Positions 1 through 8,169 of a stretch of DNA of 64,000 nt are shown here, piece after piece; within the stretch, counting starts at the first letter, position 1, and every line of letters begins with the position of its first letter. This DNA comes from Candidatus Rhodoblastus alkanivorans. Its GTDB lineage: Bacteria; Pseudomonadota; Alphaproteobacteria; Rhizobiales; Beijerinckiaceae. The position numbers were made by a program, and so were the translations under genes. Below the pieces are notes generated by a model, which saw only the letters and a program-made list of their open reading frames with translations, did not search any database and was not told the origin of the DNA. The stretch covers positions 1,071,501 to 1,135,500 of the forward strand of contig NZ_JAIVFP010000001.1 of assembly GCF_022760755.1 (NCBI RefSeq). Reading direction: 5' to 3'.

Positions 1-1873
1 CCTTGACGCCGTCTTCCTTGAGCGCCGCCAAGGCGGAAGGCGTCGAGGCCTTGACCGGGTCGGCGATGGCGAAAACGCCCGCAACGCGTCCGTCAACGCC
101 AACGAAGATCGCGGTCGCGCCGTCCTCGCGAAGCCGGTCCGCCTGCGCAGCCACGCTTTCGGTTAAGATCCCTTGTTCTTCAAGGAAACGGGCGTTGCCG
201 AGAAGGACGTGGCGGCCCTCGACCGTCCCCAGCGCGCCGCGGCCGGTGGGGGAATTGAAGCCCTCGACGGGGGCGAGCTCCAATTCGCGCGCCTCGGCGG
301 CCGCGACGATCGCGCGCGCCAGCGGATGTTCGCTCGCCCGCTCCACGGAGGCGGCCAGTCGGAGCACATCCGCCTCGCCAAAGCCCCGCGCCGCGGCAAT
401 CGAGGTCACCGCCGGCTTGCCTTCCGTCAGCGTCCCGGTCTTGTCGATGACGAGCGTATCGACCTTCTCCATGCGCTCCAGCGCCTCGGCGTTCTTGATC
501 AGCACGCCGGCCCGGGCGCCGCGGCCGACGCCGACCATGATCGACATGGGCGTGGCGAGGCCGAGCGCGCAGGGGCAGGCGACGATGAGAACCGCCACGG
601 CGGCGATCAGACCATAAGAAAAGCGGGGTTCCGGACCGAAGATCGACCAGGCGGCGAAGGCGAGAACCGCGACGCCAATGACCGCCGGAACGAACCATCC
701 GGAAACCTCGTCGGCAAGACGCTGGATCGGCGCCCGGCTGCGCTGCGCTGCCGCCACGAGTTGAACGATCTGCGAAAGCATGGTGTCGCGGCCGACCCTT
801 TCGGCCTGAACGACGAGGCCGCCGCTCTGGTTGATCGTGCCGCCGATCACCCGGGCGCCGGCCTCCTTGGTGACCGGCATGGATTCGCCGGTGACCATGG
901 ATTCATCCATGGCGCTGCGCCCTTCCAGGACGATCGCGTCCGCAGGAACTTTTTCACCGGGTCGCACCCGCAGCCGATCGCCGACTTCAACGGCGTCGAG
1001 CCCGATTTCCTCTTCGCCGCCGTCCGCCTTGATGCGGCGCGCCGTTTTCGGCGCCAGATCGAGCAAGGCGCGAATGGCGCCGCTGGTGGTCTCCCGCGCC
1101 CTCAATTCGAGCACTTGCCCGAGCAGCACCAGCACGGTGATGACCGCCGCCGCCTCGAAATAGACCGCCACCGAACCATCGGGACCTCGGAAAGCCGCCG
1201 GGAAGATTTCCGGGGCGACGGTCGCGGCGACGCTATAGGTCCAGGCGATGCCCGTGCCCATGGCGATCAGGGTGAACATATTGAGCTGGCGCGTGACGAG
1301 CGACTTGGCGGCGCGCACGAAAAAGGGCCAGCCGGCCCAAAGCACGACGGGCGTGGCGAGAACAAGCTGAACCCAGTTCGAGGTCGAGCGGCTGATGAAA
1401 CGGTCGAGGTTAAACAGATGCCCGCCCATTTCGAGGAGGAAAATGGGCAAAGCGATCGCCAGGCCGAGCCAGAACCGGAGCGTCATGTCCTTGAGTTCGG
1501 GACTGGGGCCGGTTTCCGCCGTCGCGACGATGGGCTCCAGCGTCATCCCGCAAATCGGGCAGTTGCCGGGACCGGCCTGCCGGATTTCCGGGTGCATGGG
1601 ACAGGTATGGATCGTTCCCTTGGGAACTGCTTGGGCCGTCCCCTTGTTCGCATCCGGCCGCGCGTATTGCGTCGGATCCGCGATGAATTTCCCGCGGCAT
1701 CCTTCGGCGCAAAAATAATAGGTCGCGCCGCCGTGAACGGCGCTCAGCGCCTTTTGTGGATCGACCGACATCCCGCAGACAGGATCCTTCGTTCCTTCCC
1801 GATGCGCGGCCGCCTGATGCGAATGAGCGGCATGACCGGGATGGTCATGCGCGTGCGTGGTTTCTTCGCCCAT
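1..1873 (-). CDS. copA: Copper-translocating P1B-type ATPase, 3' end cut by the window edge
   Basis: This inner-membrane pump uses ATP to export Cu(I). 624 codons are visible; the C-terminus lies off the left edge. Reading from the start: a His-rich tail (about residues 7-24), a YHS domain (DPVCGM near 30, FCAEGC near 55), a CPMHPEI heavy-metal-binding motif near 90, membrane segments, the TGES actuator motif near 324, the CPC transmembrane metal site near 434 and the phosphorylated DKTGT near 478. Those motifs are diagnostic of the CopA/SilP group. The first ATG after the divergent promoter (1873) was taken as the start. It is transcribed away from the CueR-type gene and shares its operator region, which points to copper rather than zinc or cadmium. 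Specificity is inferred from CPC plus CueR. Confidence 0.93.
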   Translation of the reverse strand, partial: MGEETTHAHDHPGHAAHSHQAAAHREGTKDPVCGMSVDPQKALSAVHGGATYYFCAEGCRGKFIADPTQYARPDANKGTAQAVPKGTIHTCPMHPEIRQAGPGNCPICGMTLEPIVATAETGPSPELKDMTLRFWLGLAIALPIFLLEMGGHLFNLDRFISRSTSNWVQLVLATPVVLWAGWPFFVRAAKSLVTRQLNMFTLIAMGTGIAWTYSVAATVAPEIFPAAFRGPDGSVAVYFEAAAVITVLVLLGQVLELRARETTSGAIRALLDLAPKTARRIKADGGEEEIGLDAVEVGDRLRVRPGEKVPADAIVLEGRSAMDESMVTGESMPVTKEAGARVIGGTINQSGGLVVQAERVGRDTMLSQIVQLVAAAQRSRAPIQRLADEVSGWFVPAVIGVAVLAFAAWSIFGPEPRFSYGLIAAVAVLIVACPCALGLATPMSIMVGVGRGARAGVLIKNAEALERMEKVDTLVIDKTGTLTEGKPAVTSIAAARGFGEADVLRLAASVERASEHPLARAIVAAAEARELELAPVEGFNSPTGRGALGTVEGRHVLLGNARFLEEQGILTESVAAQADRLREDGATAIFVGVDGRVAGVFAIADPVKASTPSALAALKEDGVK

Positions 1874-1903
1874 CACCAAGGTCCTTCCCAAGTCTTAGTT
1901 GAA

Positions 1904-1934
1904 AGCGTACACCTTCCCATGGTTGGAAGGTCAA
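1904..1934 (-). promoter_or_regulatory. CueR-type MerR operator and copA promoter
   Basis: On the minus strand a -35 box TTGACC (1934-1929) and a -10 box TACGCT (1909-1904) are separated by 19 bp, the over-long spacer typical of MerR-family targets. Inside it lies a perfect dyad, ACCTTCC-N7-GGAAGGT (1911-1931), matching the known CueR operator. Copper-bound CueR would distort this spacer to activate copA; the same site sits just before cueR itself. Confidence 0.9.
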
Positions 1935-1944
1935 GGGGATGGCG

Positions 1945-2343
1945 ATGAATATTGGTCTGGCGGCGAATGAGACCGGCGTCTCGGCCAAAATGATCCGTCA
2001 TTACGAGGCGATTGGGCTGTTGCGCCCGGCCGCGCGGCGCGCAAATTCCTATCGTGATTATGGCGAGCGCGACGTCCATGACCTCAGGTTCATTCGACGC
2101 GCTCGCAAACTCGGCTTTTCGATCGAGGAAATTGGCGACCTTCTCGCATTATGGCGGGACGAAACCCGTCCAAGCAGCGAGGTTCGGCGCATCGCCATGA
2201 CGCACGTCGAGGATCTTGAGCAGCGCGTGGCCGAAGCGCAGGCGATGATTGCGACATTGCGCGCGCTGGTCAACGCATGCCCCGGCGACGCCACGCCAAA
2301 TTGTCCGATCCTTCAGGAACTTGGCGGGACGCGCCTTAAATAG
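1945..2343 (+). CDS. cueR: CueR-like Cu(I)-responsive MerR-family regulator
   Basis: Cytoplasmic copper sensor that activates the divergent copper ATPase gene. The 132-residue product has an N-terminal MerR winged helix-turn-helix (residues 1-70), a dimerisation coiled coil (about 78-108) and the metal-binding loop CPGDATPNC, whose cysteines fall at 112 and 120, the same numbers as in E. coli CueR. The C-x7-C spacing argues for Cu(I)/Ag(I)/Au(I) rather than mercury or zinc. The second ATG (1945) was preferred over 1939 because AAGGGG at 1933-1938 is correctly spaced for it and the protein then starts at the usual CueR position. The next 195 bp to position 2538 hold nothing recognised. Confidence 0.92.
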   Translation: MNIGLAANETGVSAKMIRHYEAIGLLRPAARRANSYRDYGERDVHDLRFIRRARKLGFSIEEIGDLLALWRDETRPSSEVRRIAMTHVEDLEQRVAEAQAMIATLRALVNACPGDATPNCPILQELGGTRLK

Positions 2344-2538
2344 GCAAGGACGCCCCGCTGCGCAGGCGCAAGGAGAGGAAGCGAACCGCCCTCGATCATG
2401 CTCACCAGTTGCCAGGCGCCATAAATCCGGTTCCGGTTGCGAGCATGGATTCGTGCGGTTCACGGAATTTCCGCATTCAGCGTCACTCCGGCCATTTCCG
2501 CTTCGGCGCTGGCGCCCGCTTTTGCCAACTTCTGCCGG

Positions 2539-3312
2539 TCACGATGTCGTTTGTGTCGACGGATGCGTTCCCGCGCGCTGGGGGAAGACGACGATCAGGG
2601 CAAGGATGGCGACGACGAGCACGGCGGAAGCATAATAGCGGCTCAAGGCCAGTCCCCCGAGCGCGTGCGGCTTGTCCAGAAGATCGCCGACCGTGGCGCC
2701 AAGTGGCCGGGTCAGGATGAAGGCGCCCCAGAAAAGCGCGACGCGCGAAATGCTGGTGAAATAATAGAGCGCGGCGGTCATGAGAATCGCGGCGCCGAAA
2801 ACCAGTGCGCCGCCGCCGAAACCCAAGCCGTTGGTGTCGGCCATCCAGTCGCCGAGGGCCGTGCCAAGCGTCTGCGAAAACAGGATGGTCGTCCAGTAGA
2901 AGGCCTCGACCCGTGGCGTCGTCACCGTTTCGACCGAGACGCTACCCTCCGCCCAGCGCCACACGGCCAGCGAGCTCACGAGCAGCGCGAGCAGCAGCGA
3001 CGAACCGCCGGCATAGCCGATCCCGAGCGACCGGTCGGCAAAATCGGCAAAAGTCGTGCCGACTGTGGTGGTGGCGACGATCGTCAGCCAGTAGAGGTAG
3101 GGGTTGAAGCGGCTTTCGCGAACCTGGGCGGTCACGGCCAGAACGAAAATCACGGAAAAAATCATCGTGCCGACGGCATAGCCGAGGTTCATCGACATGG
3201 TGACGGCGTCGCCGCCGGTTTCTCCGAGCGTCGTCGCAAGAACCTTGATGATCCAGAAGCCGAGCGTGACCTCGGGAACCTTGCTCAGCGCCGCTTTTCG
3301 GGCCTCATTCAT
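2539..3312 (-). CDS. COG4705-type multipass membrane protein
   Basis: A 257-residue integral membrane protein with about eight hydrophobic segments and repeated T-x-G-x-x-x-[GA]-D patterns (TLGETGGD, TVGTTFAD, TLGTALGD, PLGATVGD), the internal-repeat signature of COG4705, described as membrane-anchored proteins of unknown function. The start at 3312 was chosen because GAGG precedes it by 5 bases; an upstream extension of the frame runs through a hairpin and has no ribosome site. It is the last gene of a leftward set with a PepSY protein and a two-component system, so it is probably controlled by them. Substrate or role is not known. Confidence 0.75.
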   Translation of the reverse strand: MNEARKAALSKVPEVTLGFWIIKVLATTLGETGGDAVTMSMNLGYAVGTMIFSVIFVLAVTAQVRESRFNPYLYWLTIVATTTVGTTFADFADRSLGIGYAGGSSLLLALLVSSLAVWRWAEGSVSVETVTTPRVEAFYWTTILFSQTLGTALGDWMADTNGLGFGGGALVFGAAILMTAALYYFTSISRVALFWGAFILTRPLGATVGDLLDKPHALGGLALSRYYASAVLVVAILALIVVFPQRAGTHPSTQTTS

Positions 3313-3333
3313 GGAATGCCTCATGAATTCCTT

Positions 3334-3367
3334 GGCCTGCCTTCGCCGCGCGCGGCGAAGGCAGGCC
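3334..3367. repeat. Perfect 34-bp palindrome between PepSY and COG4705 genes
   Basis: Two 17-base arms (GGCCTGCCTTCGCCGCG and its exact complement) meet without a loop. The only intergenic space in the module is 73 bp, and the palindrome fills half of it, 21 bases upstream of the COG4705 start. No T-run follows on either strand, so it is not a standard intrinsic terminator. It may attenuate or stabilise the messenger, or be a mobile palindromic unit. Confidence 0.7.
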
Positions 3368-3385
3368 GGACATGTCGCGTCGAAC

Positions 3386-3700
3386 TCAGTCCGGATGGGG
3401 GCCTTCACGGTCGTTTTCCAGAACCTTGCCGGTCCTGGCGTCCACGCCGACCTCCTGGGTCACGGCGCCGCGCCTGATGTCGAAGGAATAGCGCAGACCG
3501 CTGCCTCCGCGCTCACGCTCGAGCTCTTCATCCGTGATCGCGCCGGGATGCGCTTTCAGGGCGATGGCGCGCGCCTCCCGGATGCCAACCTTCGCCTCTC
3601 CAGCCAATTTCTGTCCGGTAAAGGCGAACGCCGGCGGCGCAAGCGTCAACAAAACTGCGATCCCGCCAATCAGGCCCAGCCTTTTTGATGTCAGGTTCAT
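3386..3700 (-). CDS. Secreted PepSY-domain protein
   Basis: A 104-residue protein with a clear Sec signal peptide (hydrophobic residues about 10-25, cleavage after AFA), so it is periplasmic. The remainder is one PepSY domain: an N-terminal helix (VGIREARAIALKAHPG) and a strand pair ending in D-x-x-T-G-K-V-L, the usual PepSY close. PepSY domains are thought to inhibit peptidases or sense envelope state. It lies 99 bp downstream of the sensor kinase and upstream of the COG4705 gene. PepSY genes often sit beside QseBC/PmrAB-like systems, so it may be a target or input of the neighbouring kinase; that link is inferred. Confidence 0.85.
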   Translation of the reverse strand: MNLTSKRLGLIGGIAVLLTLAPPAFAFTGQKLAGEAKVGIREARAIALKAHPGAITDEELERERGGSGLRYSFDIRRGAVTQEVGVDARTGKVLENDREGPHPD

Positions 3701-3799
3701 TATTTTCTCCAGTGGCCTCCGGCCATTTGCGGCGCTTGGCCGCAGCTGCGCGAATGTCTCGCATCCGGATGATTGTGCGACAGAAGAATTAGGGGCGAA

Positions 3800-5125
3800 T
3801 TAGGCGCCGCCGGGGCGGACGGCGTCGCGCGGGAGGACGACCCGCGCGATGACGCCGCTCGTGCCGTCCGAACGGTTTTCGACGGTCAGTTCGAACCCAT
3901 GACGTTCGGCGATCCGGCGCGTGATCGCCAGACCGAGGCCCGTCCCTTCCGTATCCTGGGGAGCGCCTCGATAGAAGCGATCGAAAATACGGGTTTCGGC
4001 GCCCTTGGGCAGACCTGGCCCCGTATCGACGATTTCGACCACGGGGCGGTTATCGCGGCGAACGAGCGCGACATCGATCCTTCCGCCGGCGGGCGTGTAG
4101 CGTGTCGCATTGTCGATCAGGCTCGCGAATAGGGCGCGGACGTCCCGCTCGACGCCCTGAACCATGGCGTCGGCGGCGAATTCGATTCCAATGTCCAGGT
4201 CTTTGTCTTGCGCCAGCGGCGCGCAGTCGGCGACGCCGTCGAGCAGAAGCGCGCGCAGGTCGAACGTCTCGCTCCTGGCGGGCGGAGGTTCGTCGAGCCG
4301 AGCGAGGTCAAGAAGTTGATTGACCAACGCGCCCGCGCGCTTCACCCCCGCGGCGAGCGTGGCCACGCGCTCGTCTTGACCCGCGCCGCGGACGCCGGCG
4401 AGATTCTCGACCTGGATTTGCATGGCGGCGAGCGGGGTGCGCAGTTCATGCGCGGCGTCGGCGAGAAATCGCTTCTTCGCCTCGGTTGCAGCCTGAAGGC
4501 GCCCGATGAGTCCGTTCATGCTTTCCACGAGCGGCTTCACTTCGGTGGGAACGCCGGCAAGCGGGATTTGCTCGGTCGCAGTCGCGCTGCGCGCCGCGAT
4601 TTTTGCGGCGAGGTCGTTCAGCCGCCCGATCATGCGGTTCATCGCCCATCCCACCACCAGCCACGAAAGCGGAATGACAATGAGGATCGGCGTGGCCGCG
4701 CCGAGCGCCGCGCTGTCCGCGATTTCGGCGCGAACCGTCTCCCGCTGGGCGACCTGCACAGTCCGGGCCTGGTCGCCGACCATATAGACCCGCCACGATT
4801 CGCCGCCGGCCGAGGCATTGGTGAAGCCCGGCTTGGCCTGGCGTGGAATCCGGACATCCGGCATGGATTGATGGATCATGCGGCCGGCTCCGTCCCAGAT
4901 CGTGATCGCGAAGCGATCCTCGGGATCCTGGTCCGCGGCCGCCGGACCCGCCGCCGGCGACAGGCCCGTCCCGGCGTTCAGCGCAATCTGCCGGAGCTGG
5001 CCGTCAAAAAATTCCGCTGCCTCGCCGCGGGCGTAAACATAGGCGACGAGGATCGCGGCGAGGCCGACGATCGTCAGCAGTCCGGTCATCCAGATCAGAG
5101 CGGCGCGGCGCAGGGAGTTGGTCAT
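3800..5125 (-). CDS. Sensor histidine kinase (QseC/TctE-like)
   Basis: Membrane kinase of 441 residues that phosphorylates the response regulator encoded just upstream. It has a transmembrane helix at about 8-30, a periplasmic sensor region to about 143, a second helix at about 144-165, a HAMP-like linker, the HisKA box AHELRTPLAA with the phospho-accepting His near 226, and an ATPase domain with N-box (SLIDNATRY), G1 (VDTGPGLPKG) and G2 (GTGLGLAI). ATG 5125 overlaps the regulator's stop by four bases (ATGA), which indicates translational coupling; an upstream in-frame ATG (5143) lies inside the regulator gene. The signal is unknown, but the PepSY and COG4705 neighbours suggest an envelope cue. 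Confidence 0.93.
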   Translation of the reverse strand: MTNSLRRAALIWMTGLLTIVGLAAILVAYVYARGEAAEFFDGQLRQIALNAGTGLSPAAGPAAADQDPEDRFAITIWDGAGRMIHQSMPDVRIPRQAKPGFTNASAGGESWRVYMVGDQARTVQVAQRETVRAEIADSAALGAATPILIVIPLSWLVVGWAMNRMIGRLNDLAAKIAARSATATEQIPLAGVPTEVKPLVESMNGLIGRLQAATEAKKRFLADAAHELRTPLAAMQIQVENLAGVRGAGQDERVATLAAGVKRAGALVNQLLDLARLDEPPPARSETFDLRALLLDGVADCAPLAQDKDLDIGIEFAADAMVQGVERDVRALFASLIDNATRYTPAGGRIDVALVRRDNRPVVEIVDTGPGLPKGAETRIFDRFYRGAPQDTEGTGLGLAITRRIAERHGFELTVENRSDGTSGVIARVVLPRDAVRPGGA

Positions 5126-5781
5126 GACTTCGGGACCATCCATCCCGCGCCCCGGACATTAAGGATGACGGCCTTTCCGAACTTGCGCCGGATCGAATGA
5201 ATCAGGACGTCGACGGCGTTGCTCTCGACTTCCTCGCCCCATCCGTAAATGCGCTCTTCGATCTGAGCGCGGGAAAGGATTCGTCCCGGCCTTTCGAGCA
5301 GCGCGTGCATCAGGGCGTATTCCCGCGCTGGCAGCACCTCTGTCACCTTTTCGTAGGACATTTCATGGGTCTCGGTGTTGAGCTCCAACGCGCCTGTGGC
5401 CAGTAGAGCCGTGGCCTGACCGGCTCGGCGCCGGATCAGCGCGCGCATGCGCGCCAGCAGTTCGCGCGTCTCGAACGGCTTGACGAGATAATCGTCGGCG
5501 CCGAGATCGAGCCCGGCGACGCGGTCGTCGATATGATCGCGCGCGGTGATAATGAGCACGGGCGTGTCTATGCCTTCGCGCCGGCCCGCCTTCAGAACCT
5601 CGAACCCATCGGCGCGCGGCAATCCCATATCGAGCAGCACGATCGCATAGCCTTCGTCGCGCAAGGCCACCTCGGCCTGCGCGCCGTCGCGGACCCAGTC
5701 GACCGACATTCCCGCGGCGGAAAGCGCCGTGACCAAGCCCTTGCCAATCATCGCATCGTCTTCAATGAGCAGAACGCGCAT
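5122..5781 (-). CDS. OmpR-family response regulator (QseB-like)
   Basis: A 219-residue DNA-binding regulator. The receiver domain has the acidic pair near 8-9, the phosphorylation site Asp51 (LLDMGLP) and Lys101 (VKPF). The C-terminal half is a winged helix (Trans_reg_C) including the stretch HALLERPGRILSR and ending in VRGAGWMV. It is the first gene of the leftward module and partners the kinase that overlaps it. Its targets probably include the PepSY and COG4705 genes downstream, by analogy with similar clusters. Confidence 0.94.
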   Translation of the reverse strand: MRVLLIEDDAMIGKGLVTALSAAGMSVDWVRDGAQAEVALRDEGYAIVLLDMGLPRADGFEVLKAGRREGIDTPVLIITARDHIDDRVAGLDLGADDYLVKPFETRELLARMRALIRRRAGQATALLATGALELNTETHEMSYEKVTEVLPAREYALMHALLERPGRILSRAQIEERIYGWGEEVESNAVDVLIHSIRRKFGKAVILNVRGAGWMVPKS

Positions 5782-6056
5782 TTGTCACCAACTCTCACCG
5801 GAGGTTTCACATTCCAGCGCCGCGCACAAGACGGAAGAGACTCTCCGCTGCGACGGCAATCGAGGAGGCGTGCGGCGGACGACGTCCGCAAAGTTCATGA
5901 TTCGCTGGATAGCTCCGCCGGAGTTTCGGCCGTTTCGGGCGGTATTGCGGCCATTCGCGCGCGGGAGGCGAGCGTAGGATTACGACCGGCAGGAGCGAAG
6001 ACCATGCCGCGTCGTCGGGCGTCCATCTCATGATACGCCATGGCCGAACAGATGCC
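5782..6056. other. Intergenic region between kup terminator and response regulator
   Basis: This stretch must carry the promoter of the leftward two-component operon. No convincing gene is seen: the frames that cross it are Arg/Pro-rich and have no ribosome site. No clear -35/-10 pair could be assigned. Confidence 0.5.
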
Positions 6057-6095
6057 GAGGGTTGCCTGACGCGCCTTGCGCGTCAGGCAACCCTC
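6057..6095 (-). terminator. Strong hairpin at the 3' end of kup
   Basis: Seventeen-base arms (6057-6073 and 6079-6095) pair perfectly around a five-base loop. The hairpin begins inside the kup stop codon. There is no long T-run, so it could act as a terminator or as a 3' exonuclease block. Confidence 0.6.
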
Positions 6096-8028
6096 AAATC
6101 GTCACCTGCGCGCCCATCTCCACCACGCGATCCGACGGGATCGAGAAGAAGTCCGTGGCATTGGTCGCCTGTTTCGACAGGCTGACGAAGAGCTTGTCCT
6201 GCCAGGGCGGCATGCCGGACACCGGCGATGTTTTCAGCGTCCTTTTGCCGAGGAAGAAGGACGTGGTCATGATGTCGAATTTCACCCCGCATTTGCGCAT
6301 CAAAGCCATGGCGGCCGGCACGCGCGGGCTTTCCATGAAGCCGAAATAGAGGGTTACGCGCATGAAATCATGCGAAAGCTTCTCTATTTCGAAGCGATTC
6401 GCTTCGGAGACGCGCGGCGTCGGCTTGGTGACGACGTTCATGATCACGATGCGCTCGTGCAGCACCTTGTTGTGCTTGAGATTGTGCATCAGCGCGGACG
6501 GCGCGACATTGGGATCGCCGGTGAGGAAGACCGCCGTGCCCGGCACGCGGGTCGGCTTGGATTTTTCCATCATGCGGATGAGATCGACGGTCGGAATCGA
6601 ATCGCGATGGGTCTTCTTGCCGAGAAGGTCGGTGCCGCGCACCCATGTCCACATCACCACCATCGACAATCCGCCAAGACCGAGCGGCACCCAGCCGCCT
6701 TCGAGCACCTTGACCAGATTGGCGGCCAGGAAGGCGAGATCGACGGTGAGGAACAGGCAGATGAAGGGGATAGCGGCGACGAGCGGCCAGCGCCACAATT
6801 TCCACACCACGAAAAAGGCGAGCGCCGTGGTCACCACCATCGTGCCGGTCACCGCAATGCCATAGGCATTGGCGAGATTGTCCGAGCTGCGGAACAGAAA
6901 GACCAGCAGCAGCACGCCGACCAGCAAGGTCCGATTGACGCGCGGGACGAAAATCTGTCCTTCCGTGGTCGCCGATTTGTGCTGGATTTCGAGGCGCGGC
7001 AGCAGGCCGAGCTGGATCGCCTGGCGCGACAGCGAGAAGGCTCCCGTGATGACCGCCTGGCTGGCGATGACGGTGGCGGCGGTCGCGAGCACGACGAACG
7101 GAATGAGCGCCCAGGGCGGCGCCATCAGATAGAACGGGTCCTTGACCGCCGCGGGGTTTTTCAGCACCAGCGCGCCCTGGCCGAGATAATTCGTCACCAG
7201 CGCCGGCAGGACGAAGCACAGCCAGGCGATCTGGATCGGTCGTCGGCCGAAATGGCCCATGTCGGCGTAAAGCGCCTCCGCGCCGGTCACGGCGAGAAAG
7301 ACGAGGCCGAGGGTGACGAAGCCGGTCGCGCCATGGCCGAACAGGAATTCAATGCCCCTTATCGGGTCGAAGGCGTAGAGGATCCGCGGCGCGTCGGCGA
7401 TGTGGAAAAGCCCGAGAACCCCGATGAGGCCGAAGAAAACCACCATGATCGGGCCGAAATAGGCCGCGACCCTGGCCGTGCCGCCGCTCTGCACCACGAA
7501 CAAAGTCACCAGAATGACCACCGCGATCGGCAGGACATAGGGCTCGAAGGCGCTTGACGCGGTATTGAGGCCCTCGACCGCCGACAGCACGGAAATTGCT
7601 GGCGTGATGATGGCGTCGCCGGAAAACAGCGCCGCCCCGGCGACGCCGAGCAGGAAGATCGCCTTCGAGCCGCGGCCGAGCGCGTTCTGCGCCAGGGCCA
7701 TCAGCGACAGGGTGCCGCCTTCGCCCTTGTTGTCGGCGCGCATCAGGAAGAACACATATTTCAGGGTCACCACGAAGAACAGGGCCCAGATCAGCAGCGA
7801 AACGATGCCGATGACCTCGGATTCGATCACGCCGTCCTTCTTCATATGGTCCAACGCCGCCTTGAGGGCGTAGAGCGGGCTGGTCCCGATGTCCCCATAG
7901 ACCACGCCCATCGACCCGAGCAGCAGGGTCCAGAAGCCTTCGGGATGTTCGGAGGGAGGTTCGGCTGGCGTCCGGAGGGAGTCGGAAGAAGGGGCGACGG
8001 CGCTGGTAGGAACTGTGTCTTGCGACAT
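6094..8028 (-). CDS. kup: Kup-family potassium uptake transporter
   Basis: Inner-membrane K+/H+ symporter of 644 residues. The family signature [14 protein letters not shown] lies near residue 41, followed by about twelve hydrophobic helices and a soluble C-terminal domain of about 150 residues, as in E. coli Kup (622 aa). ATG 8028 was chosen because AGGAG lies seven bases upstream; the frame is open a further eight codons. It is a single-gene unit, with a hairpin at its end and HrpB divergently transcribed upstream. Constitutive low-affinity K+ supply is the usual role. Confidence 0.95.
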   Translation of the reverse strand: MSQDTVPTSAVAPSSDSLRTPAEPPSEHPEGFWTLLLGSMGVVYGDIGTSPLYALKAALDHMKKDGVIESEVIGIVSLLIWALFFVVTLKYVFFLMRADNKGEGGTLSLMALAQNALGRGSKAIFLLGVAGAALFSGDAIITPAISVLSAVEGLNTASSAFEPYVLPIAVVILVTLFVVQSGGTARVAAYFGPIMVVFFGLIGVLGLFHIADAPRILYAFDPIRGIEFLFGHGATGFVTLGLVFLAVTGAEALYADMGHFGRRPIQIAWLCFVLPALVTNYLGQGALVLKNPAAVKDPFYLMAPPWALIPFVVLATAATVIASQAVITGAFSLSRQAIQLGLLPRLEIQHKSATTEGQIFVPRVNRTLLVGVLLLVFLFRSSDNLANAYGIAVTGTMVVTTALAFFVVWKLWRWPLVAAIPFICLFLTVDLAFLAANLVKVLEGGWVPLGLGGLSMVVMWTWVRGTDLLGKKTHRDSIPTVDLIRMMEKSKPTRVPGTAVFLTGDPNVAPSALMHNLKHNKVLHERIVIMNVVTKPTPRVSEANRFEIEKLSHDFMRVTLYFGFMESPRVPAAMALMRKCGVKFDIMTTSFFLGKRTLKTSPVSGMPPWQDKLFVSLSKQATNATDFFSIPSDRVVEMGAQVTI

Positions 8029-8169
8029 GGAGACTCCTGGCTGCCGCCTCAAAATTGAGGCGCTACCAAGGCAAACCTATAGACCTTTCCGTGGCGCCGG
8101 AGAAGGGGCCGGGCTTAGCCTTTCGGTTGAGCCGATTGCGACGGCCCGGAATTGCTGGCAAGAGGCGCC

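Noticed and set aside
173-1948. 591-codon plus-strand frame opposite the copper ATPase
   Set aside because: Composition artefact: the minus strand carries all P-type ATPase motifs in order.
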